Positions 33,901 to 45,754 of a stretch of 64,000 bases of DNA are shown in pieces. Within the stretch, counting starts at the first letter, position 1, and every line of letters starts with the position of its first letter. The stretch is taken from positions 329,001-393,000 of the forward strand of contig JAKUHH010000090.1 of the NCBI GenBank assembly GCA_022701365.1. The letters are read 5' to 3'. Source of the stretch: Mycocentrospora acerina (lineage: Eukaryota > Ascomycota > Dothideomycetes > Pleosporales). The notes under the pieces were generated by a model. The model searched no databases. It was not told the DNA's origin and saw only the letters and a program-made list of their open reading frames with translations. The position numbers and the translations under genes were made by a program.

Positions 33901-35717
33901 TCACGCGGTCTCTGGGGGTGCAAAGAACAGCACGACCTCACCTCTATCGTTCTTCTTGAGGCGGATGTTCTTCCAGAGCTCCTTCTCTTCATCCAACTTA
34001 GACGGCTCACTGTCCCGACGCTCGCGGTGATATCGCTTGAGTGCTTTGTTGACACTGATGCCGCGCTCCGAATCTGGGCCCTTGTTGACAAAGGACATGA
34101 AGAGTTCGGCACGCGGGTCGCTGTGTGTAGCCAGATCACCGCTGGGGCGGACAATAAGCTGAGCATTAGGATCTGGGGAGGGGGAGTTGGAGCCGGAACG
34201 AGGATACTCGATGGTTTTGAGGGACTTGCGATCTTTTGGTGGAGGGGAAACGGAGGATGAGTACTCGCGACGGCGCGTGCGACGGGTTTCTTTGCTAGAG
34301 TCCTCACGCTTCTTCTTGGGCCGGATCTTCACAAGGGCTGAGCTGACCTTGTGCTCTTTGCGGTCGCGCTCACGACCCCTATCCTTCTCCTTCTCCTTCT
34401 TCTCGCGCGTCTTCTCTTCTTTGATTCCTGCCTTGCGGTCCTTCTCCTGCTGTGCCTCCCACTCCTTCTGTGCACGCAAGAGAGCCTTGGAGGTTCCTTG
34501 CTTAGCACGCTTCATGGGGCTCAGTGGAGATTTGGCATAGTCTCCAGAGTCATCCGGCGTTGGTGGGAATTCTGGTCGAGCAAGAAGTTTGCTGAGTCCA
34601 CCAGTGAGACCTGAGTGGAGCTCGGCAGGGGCATCGGCCATCGTAACATCCCTCTCTTGTTGTGCATGAACTAACGCCATGTCAAGCTCAGAGGGGGAGT
34701 TGCGCTTGCGTTTCCGGTCCGACTTCTTGGACGTTGTCTCAAGGTCCCTGTTCTTTGTCTTGGAGTGCTTGGACTTGGGTGCCGGAGTGACGTAAGAGTC
34801 GTAGCGTTCATTCGATGGGCGGATTGTCTCGTCTCCATATGCAAAGCCGTTTCGATCAAAGTCCTGGTCATCAGGCACTTGGAACTTCATGACATCTGGA
34901 GCCGAGTTTTTGGTTCCCTCATCGTAGGCGGGCGGCTGACTGTCCTCGATCATGCGCGACTTCTCCGCTGGCCTGGGGGTTCCAGAGGCATCGAGGAAGT
35001 CAAAGACATTGACAGGTGGAAGTGCAGCTCGCTCGTTGTATCCGAGAGAATGCGCCGCGGGCGGTGGAGTAGGTGCGCGAGGAGGAGCATCGACGACGGC
35101 GACGGCATTGTAGGCTTCAGATGCGTCTTCAACGTATGCGTTATGGGGGGTAAGAGCCTGCGAGTACTGCTGCTGGTTGTTGTGCTGCTGGTGCTGGTGC
35201 TGCTGGCCCTTTGGCTTCTTCTCCTTGTAGAGCTTGCCCTGGTACTTTTGGTCTTCGGTGATGCAGGCCTAGGGGGGGTGGTCAGCTGGAGTCGCACAGG
35301 ACGAGTGGAGGTGGTTAAGGTAGGCGCAAGGAAGGCGCAAGGAAGGCGCAAGGAAGTCGCAAGGAAGTCGCAAACCGAGCCTTGGCGTCGAGAGCGCAAG
35401 GAAGGCGCGGTGGCGTCTGGGATCTCGTGACAGCAGGAGACGTACCGTATGGGATCTGTAGCTCATGCCGGGAAAGTGCACCATGCAGTCCAGGCAGGTG
35501 TAGGATGCGCCGTAGCATTGGTTGCGGTGGGGGTCCAGTTTCTTCTTGGTGAGGACATCTCCACAGTTCTGGCAGCTCAGCGTCAGCGTCCAATGTCGGC
35601 ACAGGGGAGTGAGGGGTGCCGTCGCGTCATGGCTGGCAGGCGCGCGCAGGCAACGAGGGGCATAAACAAGGGACGAAGGCTGGCTGCGAGACCTACTTCA
35701 CACGAAAAGCTGACCAT
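33901..35717 (-). CDS. LYAR-type C2HC zinc-finger protein
   Basis: Model complement(join(33901..35268, 35446..35568, 35697..35717)) gives 503 residues. The N-terminus has the two C2HC fingers of the LYAR family: Cys6, Cys9, His21, Cys25 and Cys32, Cys35, His47, Cys50, followed by the diagnostic CITEDQKYQGKLYKEK. The rest is low-complexity, with Gln/His-rich, Ser/Pro-rich and strongly basic Lys/Glu/Arg blocks (REKKEKEKDRGRERDRKEHK). It ends in a short conserved-looking region (ELWKNIRLKKNDRGEVVLFF). LYAR proteins are nucleolar and act in ribosome biogenesis. Exon 1 is only 21 nt, and its splice to exon 2 completes the first Cys-x2-Cys. Intron 2 (177 bp) carries an 11 bp minisatellite. Confidence 0.88.
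35323..35373. repeat. 11 bp minisatellite inside LYAR-type gene intron 2
   Basis: Three copies of GGCGCAAGGAA are followed by GTCGCAAGGAA and a partial copy, all within the intron 35269-35445. A further isolated copy of the unit appears near 35393. Confidence 0.85.
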
Positions 35718-36815
35718 GATTGCGCCGGGCGAGGATACAGCGTGCGAGGACGGCGGGAGAGAGGGGACGACGGGGACGCGCAGCAGCACAGGGCGGCTCT
35801 TGCAGCTAGATAGTCGTGTCCGTCAACGACCCCTCGCCGTAGTTTCAGCTTCTGGTCGTCGAAGGAATCGCAGGCGCATGGACAACAAAGTTCGATTCGG
35901 CGCTAGACGGCTAGCCTACCATGTCGTCCGTGTCTCACGTACCCCTGACGGCTCGCGGCCGCCCATGCAGCTGCGCGCTGCCAGAGTCTGGCTGCGTCAC
36001 GCGACTGGCCCGCGAGAAGACACTACCGCCTGCAACTCGCAAGCCACACTGCCCCCCGCGTCACAGAACGGGTGGGCGCTGGTGCTGGCCTGGCGATCCC
36101 CAGTTCGCGCTCCCCCAGCACCACTCACTGTCGCCTCTGCGCCGACACGCCTGTGCTCGTCCATTTGCGGGCGTGAGGCGGCGCGCATGTTGCAGGTGCG
36201 CAGGCAGGGCCCGCCTGTAACACGGTTCTAGCATGCGTCGAGAAGACGCTTCCTGCGTGTTACATGTTTCGCGCGCGTCTGGTCTCCAGGGCTGTTCCTG
36301 CACACGGCTTGACGGCTACACCCCGCGAAGCTGCCATTTGCTATCTGCTCTACCACACAACCAAAAGTCCGCATCTAGTCCACCCCTCGACAGCCATCAC
36401 CGTGGTTCCGCTTTGAGACATGCCCCTCCATCCACACCGGCTGACGCGAACAGATTGCGATCAGCCGGGAGCACCGGACTTGGCCAATCCATCTTTGTCT
36501 CAGATGCTGGCTTCTCTTTCGTCAGCTGCAGCCATCATGTCCAGACTCTACGCGAGCTTGCCAATGCGGCATCTTCTGCGTACCAAACGGATGCTGCATT
36601 GAACGGAAATACCGTACCTGCAGCACACCCAACCGTGCCATCCAACCTGACAGGACGCCGTGCTGATAGGGCCTCCAAGGTTTGGGTGCATCTCCGTAGC
36701 GTTGGCTAGGAGCGTCTCCTCCCGCCCGTCCCAGTCTATGCCTTTGTTCGATGCCGGCATCGTGTTCCTATTTTCCTTGTTCCTTTTCCTATGACGCCAC
36801 ATGTGTACGCCAGAA
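35718..36815. other. GC-rich intergenic stretch
   Basis: 1.1 kb, more GC-rich than its surroundings, so long stop-free frames occur on both strands without any recognisable domain or repeat of conserved residues. I treat these as chance. It holds the promoter of the LYAR-type gene and the 3' flank of the ERV2 gene. Confidence 0.5.
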
Positions 36816-37522
36816 TCATGCTGCTTCTTTGTGATCAGAGTCTGTTGGCTTCTCGTCGCCGCATCCACAGTCGTATGCGTCCCCAATATCTTCACAGTTG
36901 AACTCGGGCTTCTTTAGCCTCTTGTTGACAATGTTGTGAACGTAGCACCCCCACATTGCTGCCGCCGATCGTGACGACACCTGGGGAGGGTATTTCTTCA
37001 GGACTTGTCCAAAGTGCTCAGCACACTCGCCACTGTTGACCCAGTTAGCTTGCGCATGACTTCTCTTGTAGCGTCGCCGTCTAGCACAAGACATACCAGG
37101 GGTATAGTCGCTGGAACAAGTGAACATATGACCGCAGTGCTTCCTGCTCATCGTCTGTAGGCTTCTCGGGGAAGCGACCAAACGTCGTGTGGAGGACTTT
37201 CCAGGCCGCGCGTCCAAGTTCGGCTCTGTGGGCACACCATGTCAGCCAAATTCTTGCGTCGTTGCAATCGTGCGCATGGCAGGTTTGCGCTTTGGCGTGG
37301 GGAGGCGTACTTTGCTGTCGCATTTCCAAGCTTCGGCGCAATAGCATGCCCCGTGAGTATAGCTTCGCTCGGCGCACCCTTCCCCTGCTGTCCCGTCCGT
37401 TCTATTGGCGATACGGAACTTGGGTGTATATTGTAGGATCCAAAAAGAAGCAACGAGGAGACGGCGAACAGGAACAAGGTGAAGACAACGAAACGGCCTT
37501 TGCCGCTGGGAATGCGTATCAT
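36816..37522 (-). CDS. ERV2: Erv2-type FAD sulfhydryl oxidase of the ER
   Basis: Model complement(join(36816..37032, 37097..37225, 37311..37522)) gives 185 residues. An N-terminal membrane anchor (FVVFTLFLFAVSSLLLFGSY, about 11-30) is followed by the ERV/ALR domain: AELGRAAWKVLHTTFGRFP, then the redox pair CGEC (about 114-117) created across the second intron, and HNIVNKRLKKPEFNC for FAD binding. A Cys-Gly-Cys near the C-terminus (YDCGCG) can serve as the shuttle disulfide. The membrane anchor points to the secretory pathway (Erv2), not mitochondria (Erv1). It introduces disulfides using O2. It is divergent from the aminotransferase gene. Confidence 0.92.
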
Positions 37523-38018
37523 AGTTAAATGTGTTGAGCAAGGAAAGAAAGTTCACAGGAGAGTTCACAGCGAGACAAAATACAACGCGCGGCAGGTTGG
37601 CACTGCACCCGTGTAAAGTCCGGCACAGACGTCGACGTGTATACGTGCATCAGGCCAGCAGCAGACCACGCCAAGCATTATTCGCGGTGACATCGCGCGA
37701 CTCAGTTGCCATTTTTAGCATCACTGCTCACCCTGCACCTGTGACGACATTGTGGTGAGGGTTCAATATCAGCAGAAGAAGGTATTCACTAGATGCGCAG
37801 TCTCACGATAGCAGCTGAGGCGCGTTTGATATACTATGGCGGCTGCTGAAGGCTATCGACGGTAAACGGGCCACCGATATCGCAGCTGACTGAGGATGCT
37901 TCAGCTGGACAGTCGATTCGATGGCTTGCTGAGCGTCAATGATCCACTAAATTCAAGACGTTGCCGTTCGAAAATTGCTCTCTGCTCCAACACACAACAC
38001 AAACCCCACATATACACC
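37523..38018. promoter_or_regulatory. bidirectional promoter, ERV2 / aminotransferase
   Basis: 496 bp between divergent start codons. No specific site is recognised. Confidence 0.45.
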
Positions 38019-39449
38019 ATGACTGACTTCCCGCCCCCACCTGTGAATACTATTGGTGCGTCAATTGCCCAAGAGGCTTTGTGCTCGCTTGTGTGTATCA
38101 CAAGAACAGCGAGACTGACTGCGCAACAGACTGGAGCAATGTTGGATTCAAGATCCGTGAAGGTAAGCTTTGATCTATGGACTATTTGCTATTCCGATGT
38201 ATCCGGAGATCCAACAGACAGCACGGTTGTTGAAAAGAGCCTGGAACCTGCAAAGTGGAAGCACAGTCAGAGAAGCCTGAAAACCTGTCCTTCCAACCCC
38301 CGTGGTCTTGGTACAAATATTTAACGACATCGATTTCTAACTCCCCACCAGTTGCTGGCCATGTAGAGTCAACCTACTCAAAGCAAACCGGAAAATGGAC
38401 AGACCCTGTGTTCGTCGAGGACCCGTTCCTTCGCATCCACGGCATGGCTCCTGGTCTGAACTACGGTATGCAGTGCTACGAGGGCATGAAGGCCTTCCGC
38501 GCACCGGACAACACCATCAATATTTTTAGGCCAAACAAGAACGCAGAGCGCATGCAGCACTCGGCTTCTTACATTTCGATTCCTGAGGTCCCCACAGACC
38601 ACTTTATCGCTTGCTGCGCCTTGGCTGTTGGCATGAACGCGGCGTATGTGCCGCCCCATGAGACGGGAGCAGCAATGTACATTCGTCCGTTGTTGTTCGG
38701 AAGCTCGGCGCAACTCGGCCTGAACCCACCTGAGGAGTACACGTTTGTAGTGTACTGCATCCCAACTGGCGTCTACCACGGAACAAATCCTGTTGACGCT
38801 TTAATTCTTGAGGACTTTGATCGTGCAGCGCCAGAGGGCACTGGATCGGCCAAGGTTGGCGGTAACTACGCTCCGGTGTTGCGCCACAGCGAGAAAGCGT
38901 ACAAGGCGGGCTATGGTATCACATTGCATTTGGACAGCAAGACCAGAAGTGTTGTCGACGAGTTCTCGACATCTGCTTTCATTGGTGTCAAAAGGGATGG
39001 CGACAAGGTCAAGCTTGTCTCATCTAACAGCAAGAATGTCATCCAGAGTGTTACTGGAGACAGCGTTCTGAAGATCGCCGAATCCTTTGGTTGGGAGACA
39101 GAGTCGCGAGAGGTATGCAAAGCCGTTCCAACAAGCTCTCAGTCATACTAACTAGCTACAGATTGCCTACGAGGAGATCAAGGAGTTCGACGAGGTTTTG
39201 GCTGCCGGTACAGCAGCAGCCCTCGTCCCCATCAAGTCAATCACCATGGGCTCCAAGAACGAAAAGTTCACATACCCCGCCGCTTCAGAGCAGCCAGGAC
39301 CGGCCTGCGTCAAGCTACTCACCACCCTCAAGGGTCTCCAGCAGGGCAAGATTGAGGACAAGCAGGGGTGGCTGTTCAAGGTCGAGAAGCCAGAGCAGTG
39401 GGGAAAGAACGAGACGGATGGTGCAAAGACTGTCGGTCAGTTGCCCTGA
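38019..39449 (+). CDS. branched-chain amino acid aminotransferase
   Basis: Model join(38019..38055, 38130..38162, 38352..39112, 39162..39449) gives 372 residues, the usual length for fungal class IV enzymes. Signatures: FVEDPFLRIHGMAPGLNYG, QCYEGMKAFR, and GSAKVGGNYAPVL with the PLP-binding lysine at about Lys191. It interconverts Leu, Ile and Val with their 2-oxo acids using glutamate/2-oxoglutarate. The N-terminus (MTDFPPPPVNTIDWSN) lacks an Arg-rich presequence, so a cytosolic (Bat2-type) form is likelier than mitochondrial. Exon 2 is 33 nt. Intron 2 (189 bp) spans a competing open frame, but only skipping it restores the family sequence REVAGHVEST. Confidence 0.93.
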
Positions 39450-40097
39450 GCTATGTTGTGCGATGTGAAACGACAGGTATGACATGATGAAAAAGTGAAC
39501 TGGATATCAGGAACAAAAGCCATCGAGCATACAAGGCATTGTACAAATTTTTAGGATATTTCGTGGCAGCTGCTAGAATAGACTTGTCCTTAAAAATGCA
39601 TAGATCTGGCGCCTGGATTCTCAGTCATCATTGATCATCACCCAGTAGACCTGTGTCTGTGATTTTTTAAACAAACAGACTATATCACTTCAGCAACTTG
39701 AATTATGGCCGATTCGAGACAACTCTGCTCGTTGACCGCCCAAAGAGATCTAACACTCAAAGCCATCCAAACAGCAGTCGATCCATCCCATTCATCGCCC
39801 AATCCGGCAACGCGTCTACGTCATCCCGTGCGGGTGCCCCTCGACCGGGGGCAGGCAGGCGCGCAACAAATCCGCTGTCCAACGACGCAGAAAGATTCCC
39901 TGTATAAACCCCCGACATCGAACCCTTGCCCCACTCACCATTCGCAGCCCCAGATCCTCGCACACATCACCACCCTTACAGCCAGGGGACGAGCACCTTG
40001 TACACCCAAACCAGACCAATTGCCCTTACCCCTCTCTCTCTGTCCCCCACACGCACACACACGTATATATACACACATATACAACGCGTGAGTCAGA
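39450..40097. other. intergenic with CT/CA-rich tract
   Basis: 648 bp. A pyrimidine- and CA-rich tract at about 40025-40085 lies just before the next start codon and is probably 5' UTR or promoter. No gene. Confidence 0.5.
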
Positions 40098-41252
40098 ATG
40101 CACATGAGGAATCTACTGGAGAAGGGAAAGAAGCATCTGGGCGAAAGCTTGAGTCCGACGAGCAGTGGGGGCGACGAGGCGTATCTGTCCTGTGAGTGTG
40201 GTGTGTGAGGACGAGGAGTGAGAGGGGAAAGTGACTAACTGGTGGGGGCTAGATTACGACGTGAGATGTGAGTACGCGCCGCCCCTGCTCCGTGTCGACG
40301 CATGCTGTGCGCCCTAGAGGTGGAAGGCTGATGCGGTGTAGTGTTTAGAGAAGATTTCAATAGCATCAAGCACAATGACTGGCTTACGGATAATGTGCGT
40401 ATGAGTTTAGTACCTTTTATAGTGCTTTTTGCTAACTTTTTTGCCAGGCAATCTCATTCTGGCAAGAGTTCGTCACTCTTGCGCGTATTCTACTTCGGCA
40501 CGCTGACCCGCCGCGTTAGGTATATCGAACGCGAAGACCTGAATGGCTTCCCGAAAGCATCTATTGTCCTCTTGCGCCCAACAATGTCCTACTTGCTCAT
40601 GCAGACTCCGGATCCTACCACTCTCAGAGAAGCCCTCCCGAACTTCAGCACAACGACACATGTCTTTCTTCCAGTGAACGACAATAGAGATGTCACAAAA
40701 GCAGAGGGTGGTTCGCACTGGTCACTTCTGCTCGTTTCGATAATCGACGGCGTAGCATTCCACTACGACTCGATGAACAACGCAAATGAGAGGGAGGCAC
40801 GAGGCACGACTATGAAGTTAGAACAGTTACTCGAGAAGAGGCTTCGCTTCATCCCCATGTTTGACGCGCCACAGCAGGAAAATGGGAGCGATTGTGGTGT
40901 GTTTGTATGCATACTGATGAAGCACCTACTGCTTAAGAGACTGTTGAGAGCAGATGCGAGCAAGAAGATCAGCATGAGCATGAAGGATGCGCACATCAAC
41001 GCTCGCGATGGACGGAGGACGATGCTCAAGGTTATCGAGGAGAAGAGGCGAGAGGGAGAGAGGAGAAGATCGTAAGTGCCTTTCTCTGGACCGCCATTTC
41101 CATCCTGGTAAACGTGTATCTGGGCGATACACATTGCTAACAACGTGCGCAGACGAAGCCACTCTCCATTCCGACCGCACTCTGCACAATCGAGGAGCCC
41201 TCCGCGTGTTGGCGAAGAAAACGCGATTCAAGTGCAAACGATGAAGAAGTGA
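40098..41252 (+). CDS. DEN1/SENP8-type Nedd8-specific protease (C48)
   Basis: Model join(40098..40191, 40253..40267, 40342..40394, 40448..40467, 40520..41071, 41153..41252) gives 277 residues. The Ulp1-fold active site is complete: His127 in GGSHWSLLL, Asp144 in HYDSMN, the oxyanion Gln179/180 and Cys186 in GSDCGVF. Elements WLTDN, IVLLRPTMSYLLMQTPDP and VFLPVND are those of the deneddylase DEN1/SENP8, which processes Nedd8 and removes it from cullins and other proteins. Exons 2 and 4 are only 15 and 20 nt; they are required to join the conserved VRLFREDFNSIKHNDWLTDN and ISFWQEYIE stretches. The C-terminal exon codes for a basic, Ser/Pro-rich tail. Confidence 0.88.
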
Positions 41253-42041
41253 TAGCAGACTTCCTCGAACATGGAGCGTATTTATACCCCACCGCAAGAT
41301 CCTACTGGAGCGAATACCTAGCGACTCAAGCACCATATGTCTAACCTGCACCGCTTTATATCCCTACCTCGCTGCCCTTTCGCCAAATACCACTGACCAC
41401 GCATTTTCTGTCACTCTTCGCGAAAAACATTATCCATGTCCACCTTTTATGCAAAGATTAGCCTGCATCATTCTGCCTCGAAGACCTCTACCCCGTATGC
41501 CTGGTTTCCCCGTCTTCTAAAGGGTCTACGCTTTTACGATTTAGCCGCGATATGTTACATGATCTCATATATACGAACAAATGCCATCTGGGGCGTGCTG
41601 AACACGAATATACAAAACATACTACCAGTAATGACTGAACACATTGCTTCCCGCTCTTGTAGTGCAGTTCTTGTGACATGTAATACTAGCAGCAGTAGCG
41701 GAGCAGTGGAGCAGTGGAGGAAGAAAGATTTGCAAGTATGTTTTAGAATTGATATATCGCGTCGACGCAAAACAAATTTCTGTTCTATCGATTATTCTAC
41801 TCCCCTTCGACGTGCTTCCAACCCCAAACCAGCACACTATGACCAAAGCCGTGATATCATGCCAACCCCGTAAACGCCCAAAACAGACGGTGCAAGAAAG
41901 CCCCTGTCATGCATTCTTTTGATTCCCCCAACGCCAGGATGTGCCCTCTCTTTCCACTTTCATTTCTGTTTTTGCATGTAGCACAACAACCACTCCCTTC
42001 CCATTCTTCATCCGGAACACGCGTCCTCACATGATAGTCTT
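41253..42041. other. convergent intergenic region
   Basis: 789 bp between the 3' ends of the DEN1-type and RPB11 genes. No gene recognised. Confidence 0.5.
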
Positions 42042-42906
42042 CTAGAACTGATTCTGCTCGCGCGCATTCCTCTCCGCCTCGCCCTCGCTCACAATCTTCT
42101 TGCCCAGCCACTCGGTCGTGAAGCTCCCCTTCAGAACCTCGAGGTCCTTGACGACATCGTGGCAGCACTTGACGATCGCGTCTTTGGGCGTGCAGGTCCC
42201 GTCCGTCTGGACGCGCAGCTCGAAGGTGGCGAAGAGCGGGTGAGGCACCTTGTAGGCGGCGAAGACAATATAGTCGTACTTGAGGAGGCGCTGCGAGATG
42301 AGGTTGCCCAGCGTGTGGTCCTCTTTGTTGAAGGTAAAGATGCCCGTGTTAGGGACGCCTTGAGAGGGTGGTTAGTGTGTGTGGAGGGTCTTCAAAAGGG
42401 AAATTGACGTACGGGTCTCTTCCTTGTATTCGACTTTTTGCTGGCCGTCGTCGAGGAGGAAGAGCTCGAATCTATTCACAACCGCAGCGTTAGCTGTGAA
42501 CAGCACATCATGGTTGTATTTTGGAGTGTCCGGCTTGGTGGAGATGGCTAGTAATTCGAGAGTGCTATGAGAGCAGCGTGTTGTGATTTCATGAGAGTGT
42601 CGTATGCGGCGGTGCATTGAATGTTCGAGGGCGCATTTTCCAAAGTCGTAGGTACGAGTCTCCGTCGCTCCCTTACGAGAACCTTGCACTGAAGCAAGAC
42701 GCGCAAAGGCAGCCAACTCCACACAGTATACGTTCGCGCGCAACATACTGATCCGGAATGTTCTCGTCGTCCTTCCCCATGGCTCACGTCTTAAACAACT
42801 CCCTCGGCGAACGAATCTTGTAAATCACTTCCAGTCGCGCGGCAAAGCAGAGCAGAGTAATGTGGGAGAAATAGAAACAGAATGCATACCTGTCCGGTGC
42901 GTTCAT
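42042..42906 (-). CDS. RPB11: RNA polymerase II subunit RPB11
   Basis: Model complement(join(42042..42358, 42413..42471, 42890..42906)) gives 130 residues. MNAPDRFELFLL at the start is nearly invariant in fungal RPB11. The core has TFNKEDHTLGNLISQRLL, then VFAAYKVPHPLFATFELRVQT and PKDAIVKCCHDVV, the alpha-like dimerisation fold that pairs with RPB3. Exon 1 has only 17 nt and is separated by a 418 bp intron, the longest of the window; the splice rebuilds Arg6. Other open frames inside that intron are not coding. Confidence 0.95.
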
Positions 42907-43780
42907 GGTGTATCTGCTTCGTTCCTTCTATATGCCTAGGGTGTGGAGATACGACTTCCTCAGGCGCGTTCGCGAGGTAAGGACGGTTGGGTAGAGACGG
43001 AAGCGACGATGGTGTGGGTGGGTAGCTGGAGAAAGAAGAACGTGGGTTCGGGTGGGGAGAGGTGACTGCCGTGGAAGATAAGAGCTGTTGAGAGAGTGCA
43101 AGGTAGGCAGAGAGGGCCGGAGGTGAGGATGAGGTCCGCAACAAGCACGAGCAATGTGAGGACTGCTTAGTCAGCATGTTGATATCGTCTTGGTTTGTGC
43201 CCGAAGTTTGTAAGTAGGGTACACGCGCTGATCTGATTTTTTTTTCTCGATATTTGTGTGATTATATTAGTTCCCTAATCTTTCAAGATTGGAACCTGGC
43301 CACCAACTTCCAATCCATGAACACAAGCAAATCTTCAACGTGGACCGATTTGAACCCCACATGGTTGTTCCTTTCCATCGTCCGCTCCTCAACTTTGACC
43401 TCAATATCAGCCATTCATAGAGGAAAAAAAAGTTCCTTATTAATTTTCCTTTCATTAACTTGATATAGTACAACAAAAAGTATCCGTCTTTATCAAGCAC
43501 TTGTCTGATTATTAGTCATCTAGCAGATTATAAATGTAAATACTCCTGATTCACCGCCTGTTTCCGCGACTTCAGTTACACGAACATGCTTCGCACTTAA
43601 TCGATAGTGATCGAGTTAGCTGTTGTCCCATTCCATCCCAACAAGTATGGTGCTCAAACGTGATGTTTTGATTTTGAGAACATGACAAGAAATAACTATA
43701 CAAAGTCACGATCGATGTTCTCTCGTCAAACCAAAGTGAGTGACGCGATCGATGAACTTTACTACCTTCAATCATATTAT
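42907..43780. other. intergenic between RPB11 and acyl-CoA ligase
   Basis: 874 bp. It contains the RPB11 promoter and the 3' flank of the ligase gene. Only short frames. Confidence 0.5.
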
Positions 43781-45754
43781 TTACAACTTTGCCTTTGCAC
43801 CGCCCTCTTCCTCTTCTTGTGCTTTTACCTTAAGCAGTCTCCTCAAGATCTTACCTGAAATTGACTTGGGTATCTCATCGATCCACCGAATTCCACCCCG
43901 AAGCTTCTTATGAGGTGCAACCTTGGCGTTCAACCAGTCTATAATCTCCTTTGCCTCAGCTTCTCCCTTTCCAAGACCATTCTTTGGCACAATGTACGCT
44001 CTCGGGATTTCAGTAGCTTGTTCCTTGTCGTGAATACCGATGACTGCTACATCATCAACATTCGGATGCGCAATCAGGTAACCTTCTAGCTCAGCTGGCG
44101 GAACCTGGAATCCCTTGTACTTGATGAGCTCCTTGACACGGTCGGTAATGTAAAAGTTGCCGTTTTTATCTTGATAGCCAACGTCACCAGTCTTGAAGTA
44201 TCCATCTGATGTGAGAGCATGGGCAGTTCCTTCTGGGTTGTTAAGGTATCCTTTGAAGACATTTGGCCCCTTGATCCAAAGCTCTCCTACTTCACCGGCC
44301 TCCACCTCCTTCTCATCAGCTGACATATACTTCGCGGTTTGGTAAGGCAGAAGTTTCCCCACAGAGCCGATCGATTTGTTCCAGTCCTCCCATGGCTGGG
44401 TATGAGTTGTAGGGCTCGTCTCTGAGAGGCCATACCCCTGCTTGACTGGTATACCCAATCTTGCATGCACTGTATCGACAAGCTCTCGTGTTAGAGGCGC
44501 AGCTCCGCTGTTCATCATTCGAATAGAGCTGAGGTTGTAATTGGCGACAATAGGGTGTTTTCCGAGGAGCAAAACGACTGGTGGGACGACGTAGGCGAAG
44601 GTGATCTTGAGGTCTTGGATGAACCTGCAAAAATCTTCGAGGTCAAACTTAGGCATGACAACGAGCTGGAAGCCGGAGTAAAGACTCTGGTGGATCAAGC
44701 AAGTGAGACCTTCACGAAGTTAGCATACTCGTTTGTACCGGTCTGCAAAACTTGTTATAGGAGGGACTCACCATAGATGTGGAAGAAGGGAAGGAATGCC
44801 AAAAGTCTGTCTCCTGTGCCATCCGCTCCGCCTGTACCACTAAGGTTCCCGGCCTCGCCAGCCTTGATCATCATGACGTTAGCAACGATGTTGCGATGGG
44901 TCAGCATAACGCCCTTGGGATGGCCAGTGGTGCCTGACGAATACACCAAAAAGGCTAGATCTTCCTGGGGCTTCATCTTCGTACGGCGATAATTTGATGA
45001 TCTCGAAAGATTGACAACACTTGTGAAGTGTTTAACTTTGTGAGTCGGATCCTTCTGATCGCCCATAATGACAACTCTGTCCATTGGTATGCCCACTCTC
45101 TTCGCTGCCTCCCGCGCGTTCTCGATAAATGGTAGCTGCGTGACCAACCCTTTAGCACCAGAATCCTTGAGCTGGAAGGCTGCACCAGGTTAGCGTAGCG
45201 CTACAATGGCTGTGGAAATGCATACCGAGCTCGTCCACGGTGTAGTTGGGATTGGCTGGGCTGATAATTCCTCCTGCCCATAGACAACCCCATGTTATGG
45301 CTGGCGTATCTATGCAGTTTGGTGTATAGAGCCCAAGAACGTCGCCTTTCTTCCATTCCCATAGCCCCTTGAGACCAGTTCCAAACTTGACAGCTGTCTC
45401 TTTGACTTGTGCATAGGTGTAGGATCGGTTGGTGTACGGGTCCAGATAGATTACTTTTTGGTTGTTAGTCTGGTTCTTCCAACAGCCACTCAAAATCTGT
45501 CAATCACTACTGATAAACAACTAAAGTCATCCAGAGCCTCCATAAGAAAAGCAGTAGCGCGAGAAAGGGCTGATGTCTCGATAGAGGTAATGTATTACGG
45601 ACAACAAGGCAGATTTAGTCTGATTAAGGAATGATGATTGTTGTAAACACGTACCTTTGTCATCAGAGAACGGTCTGTCTTTCCTCTCAAAAAGGAAGCT
45701 CCAGAGATCCGCATCGGGGATGGGCACATTAGGGTACAACGACTCGGTAGGCAT
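43781..45754 (-). CDS. peroxisomal 4CL-like acyl-CoA ligase (AMP-binding)
   Basis: Model complement(join(43781..44709, 44772..45179, 45226..45453, 45655..45754)) gives 554 residues. Adenylation signatures in order: P-loop YSSGTTGHPKGVMLTH (from about 189), QGYGLSETSPTTH, YFKTGDVGYQDKNGNFYITD, RVKELIKYKGFQVPP and the catalytic lysine segment SISGKILRR. The C-terminal AKL is a type 1 peroxisomal targeting signal. It activates an aryl or alkyl acid to its CoA thioester with ATP; the exact acid is not readable. Intron 1 (201 bp) was placed at CTAAC/AAAAAG to restore the family junction DDKVIYLDPY. It is divergent from a thioesterase gene whose product also ends in a PTS1-like tripeptide. Confidence 0.92.

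Noticed and set aside
34765..35430. 221-codon open frame on the plus strand
   Set aside because: Antisense shadow of the LYAR-type gene, with Val/Leu-rich runs produced by the complementary Gln/Ser codons.
35449..36231. 260-codon open frame on the plus strand
   Set aside because: It overlaps the 5' exons of the LYAR-type gene on the other strand and runs through GC-rich DNA where stops are rare. No domain, and composition is Arg/Ala/Pro noise.
38163..38351. Extra N-terminal coding sequence for the aminotransferase
   Set aside because: The frame is open here, but joining 38162 to 38352 restores the family sequence REVAGHVEST; the extra residues match nothing in the family.
42372..42889. Open frames inside the 418 bp first intron of RPB11
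   Set aside because: MNAPDR from the first exon must join directly to FELFLL; nothing between is needed.
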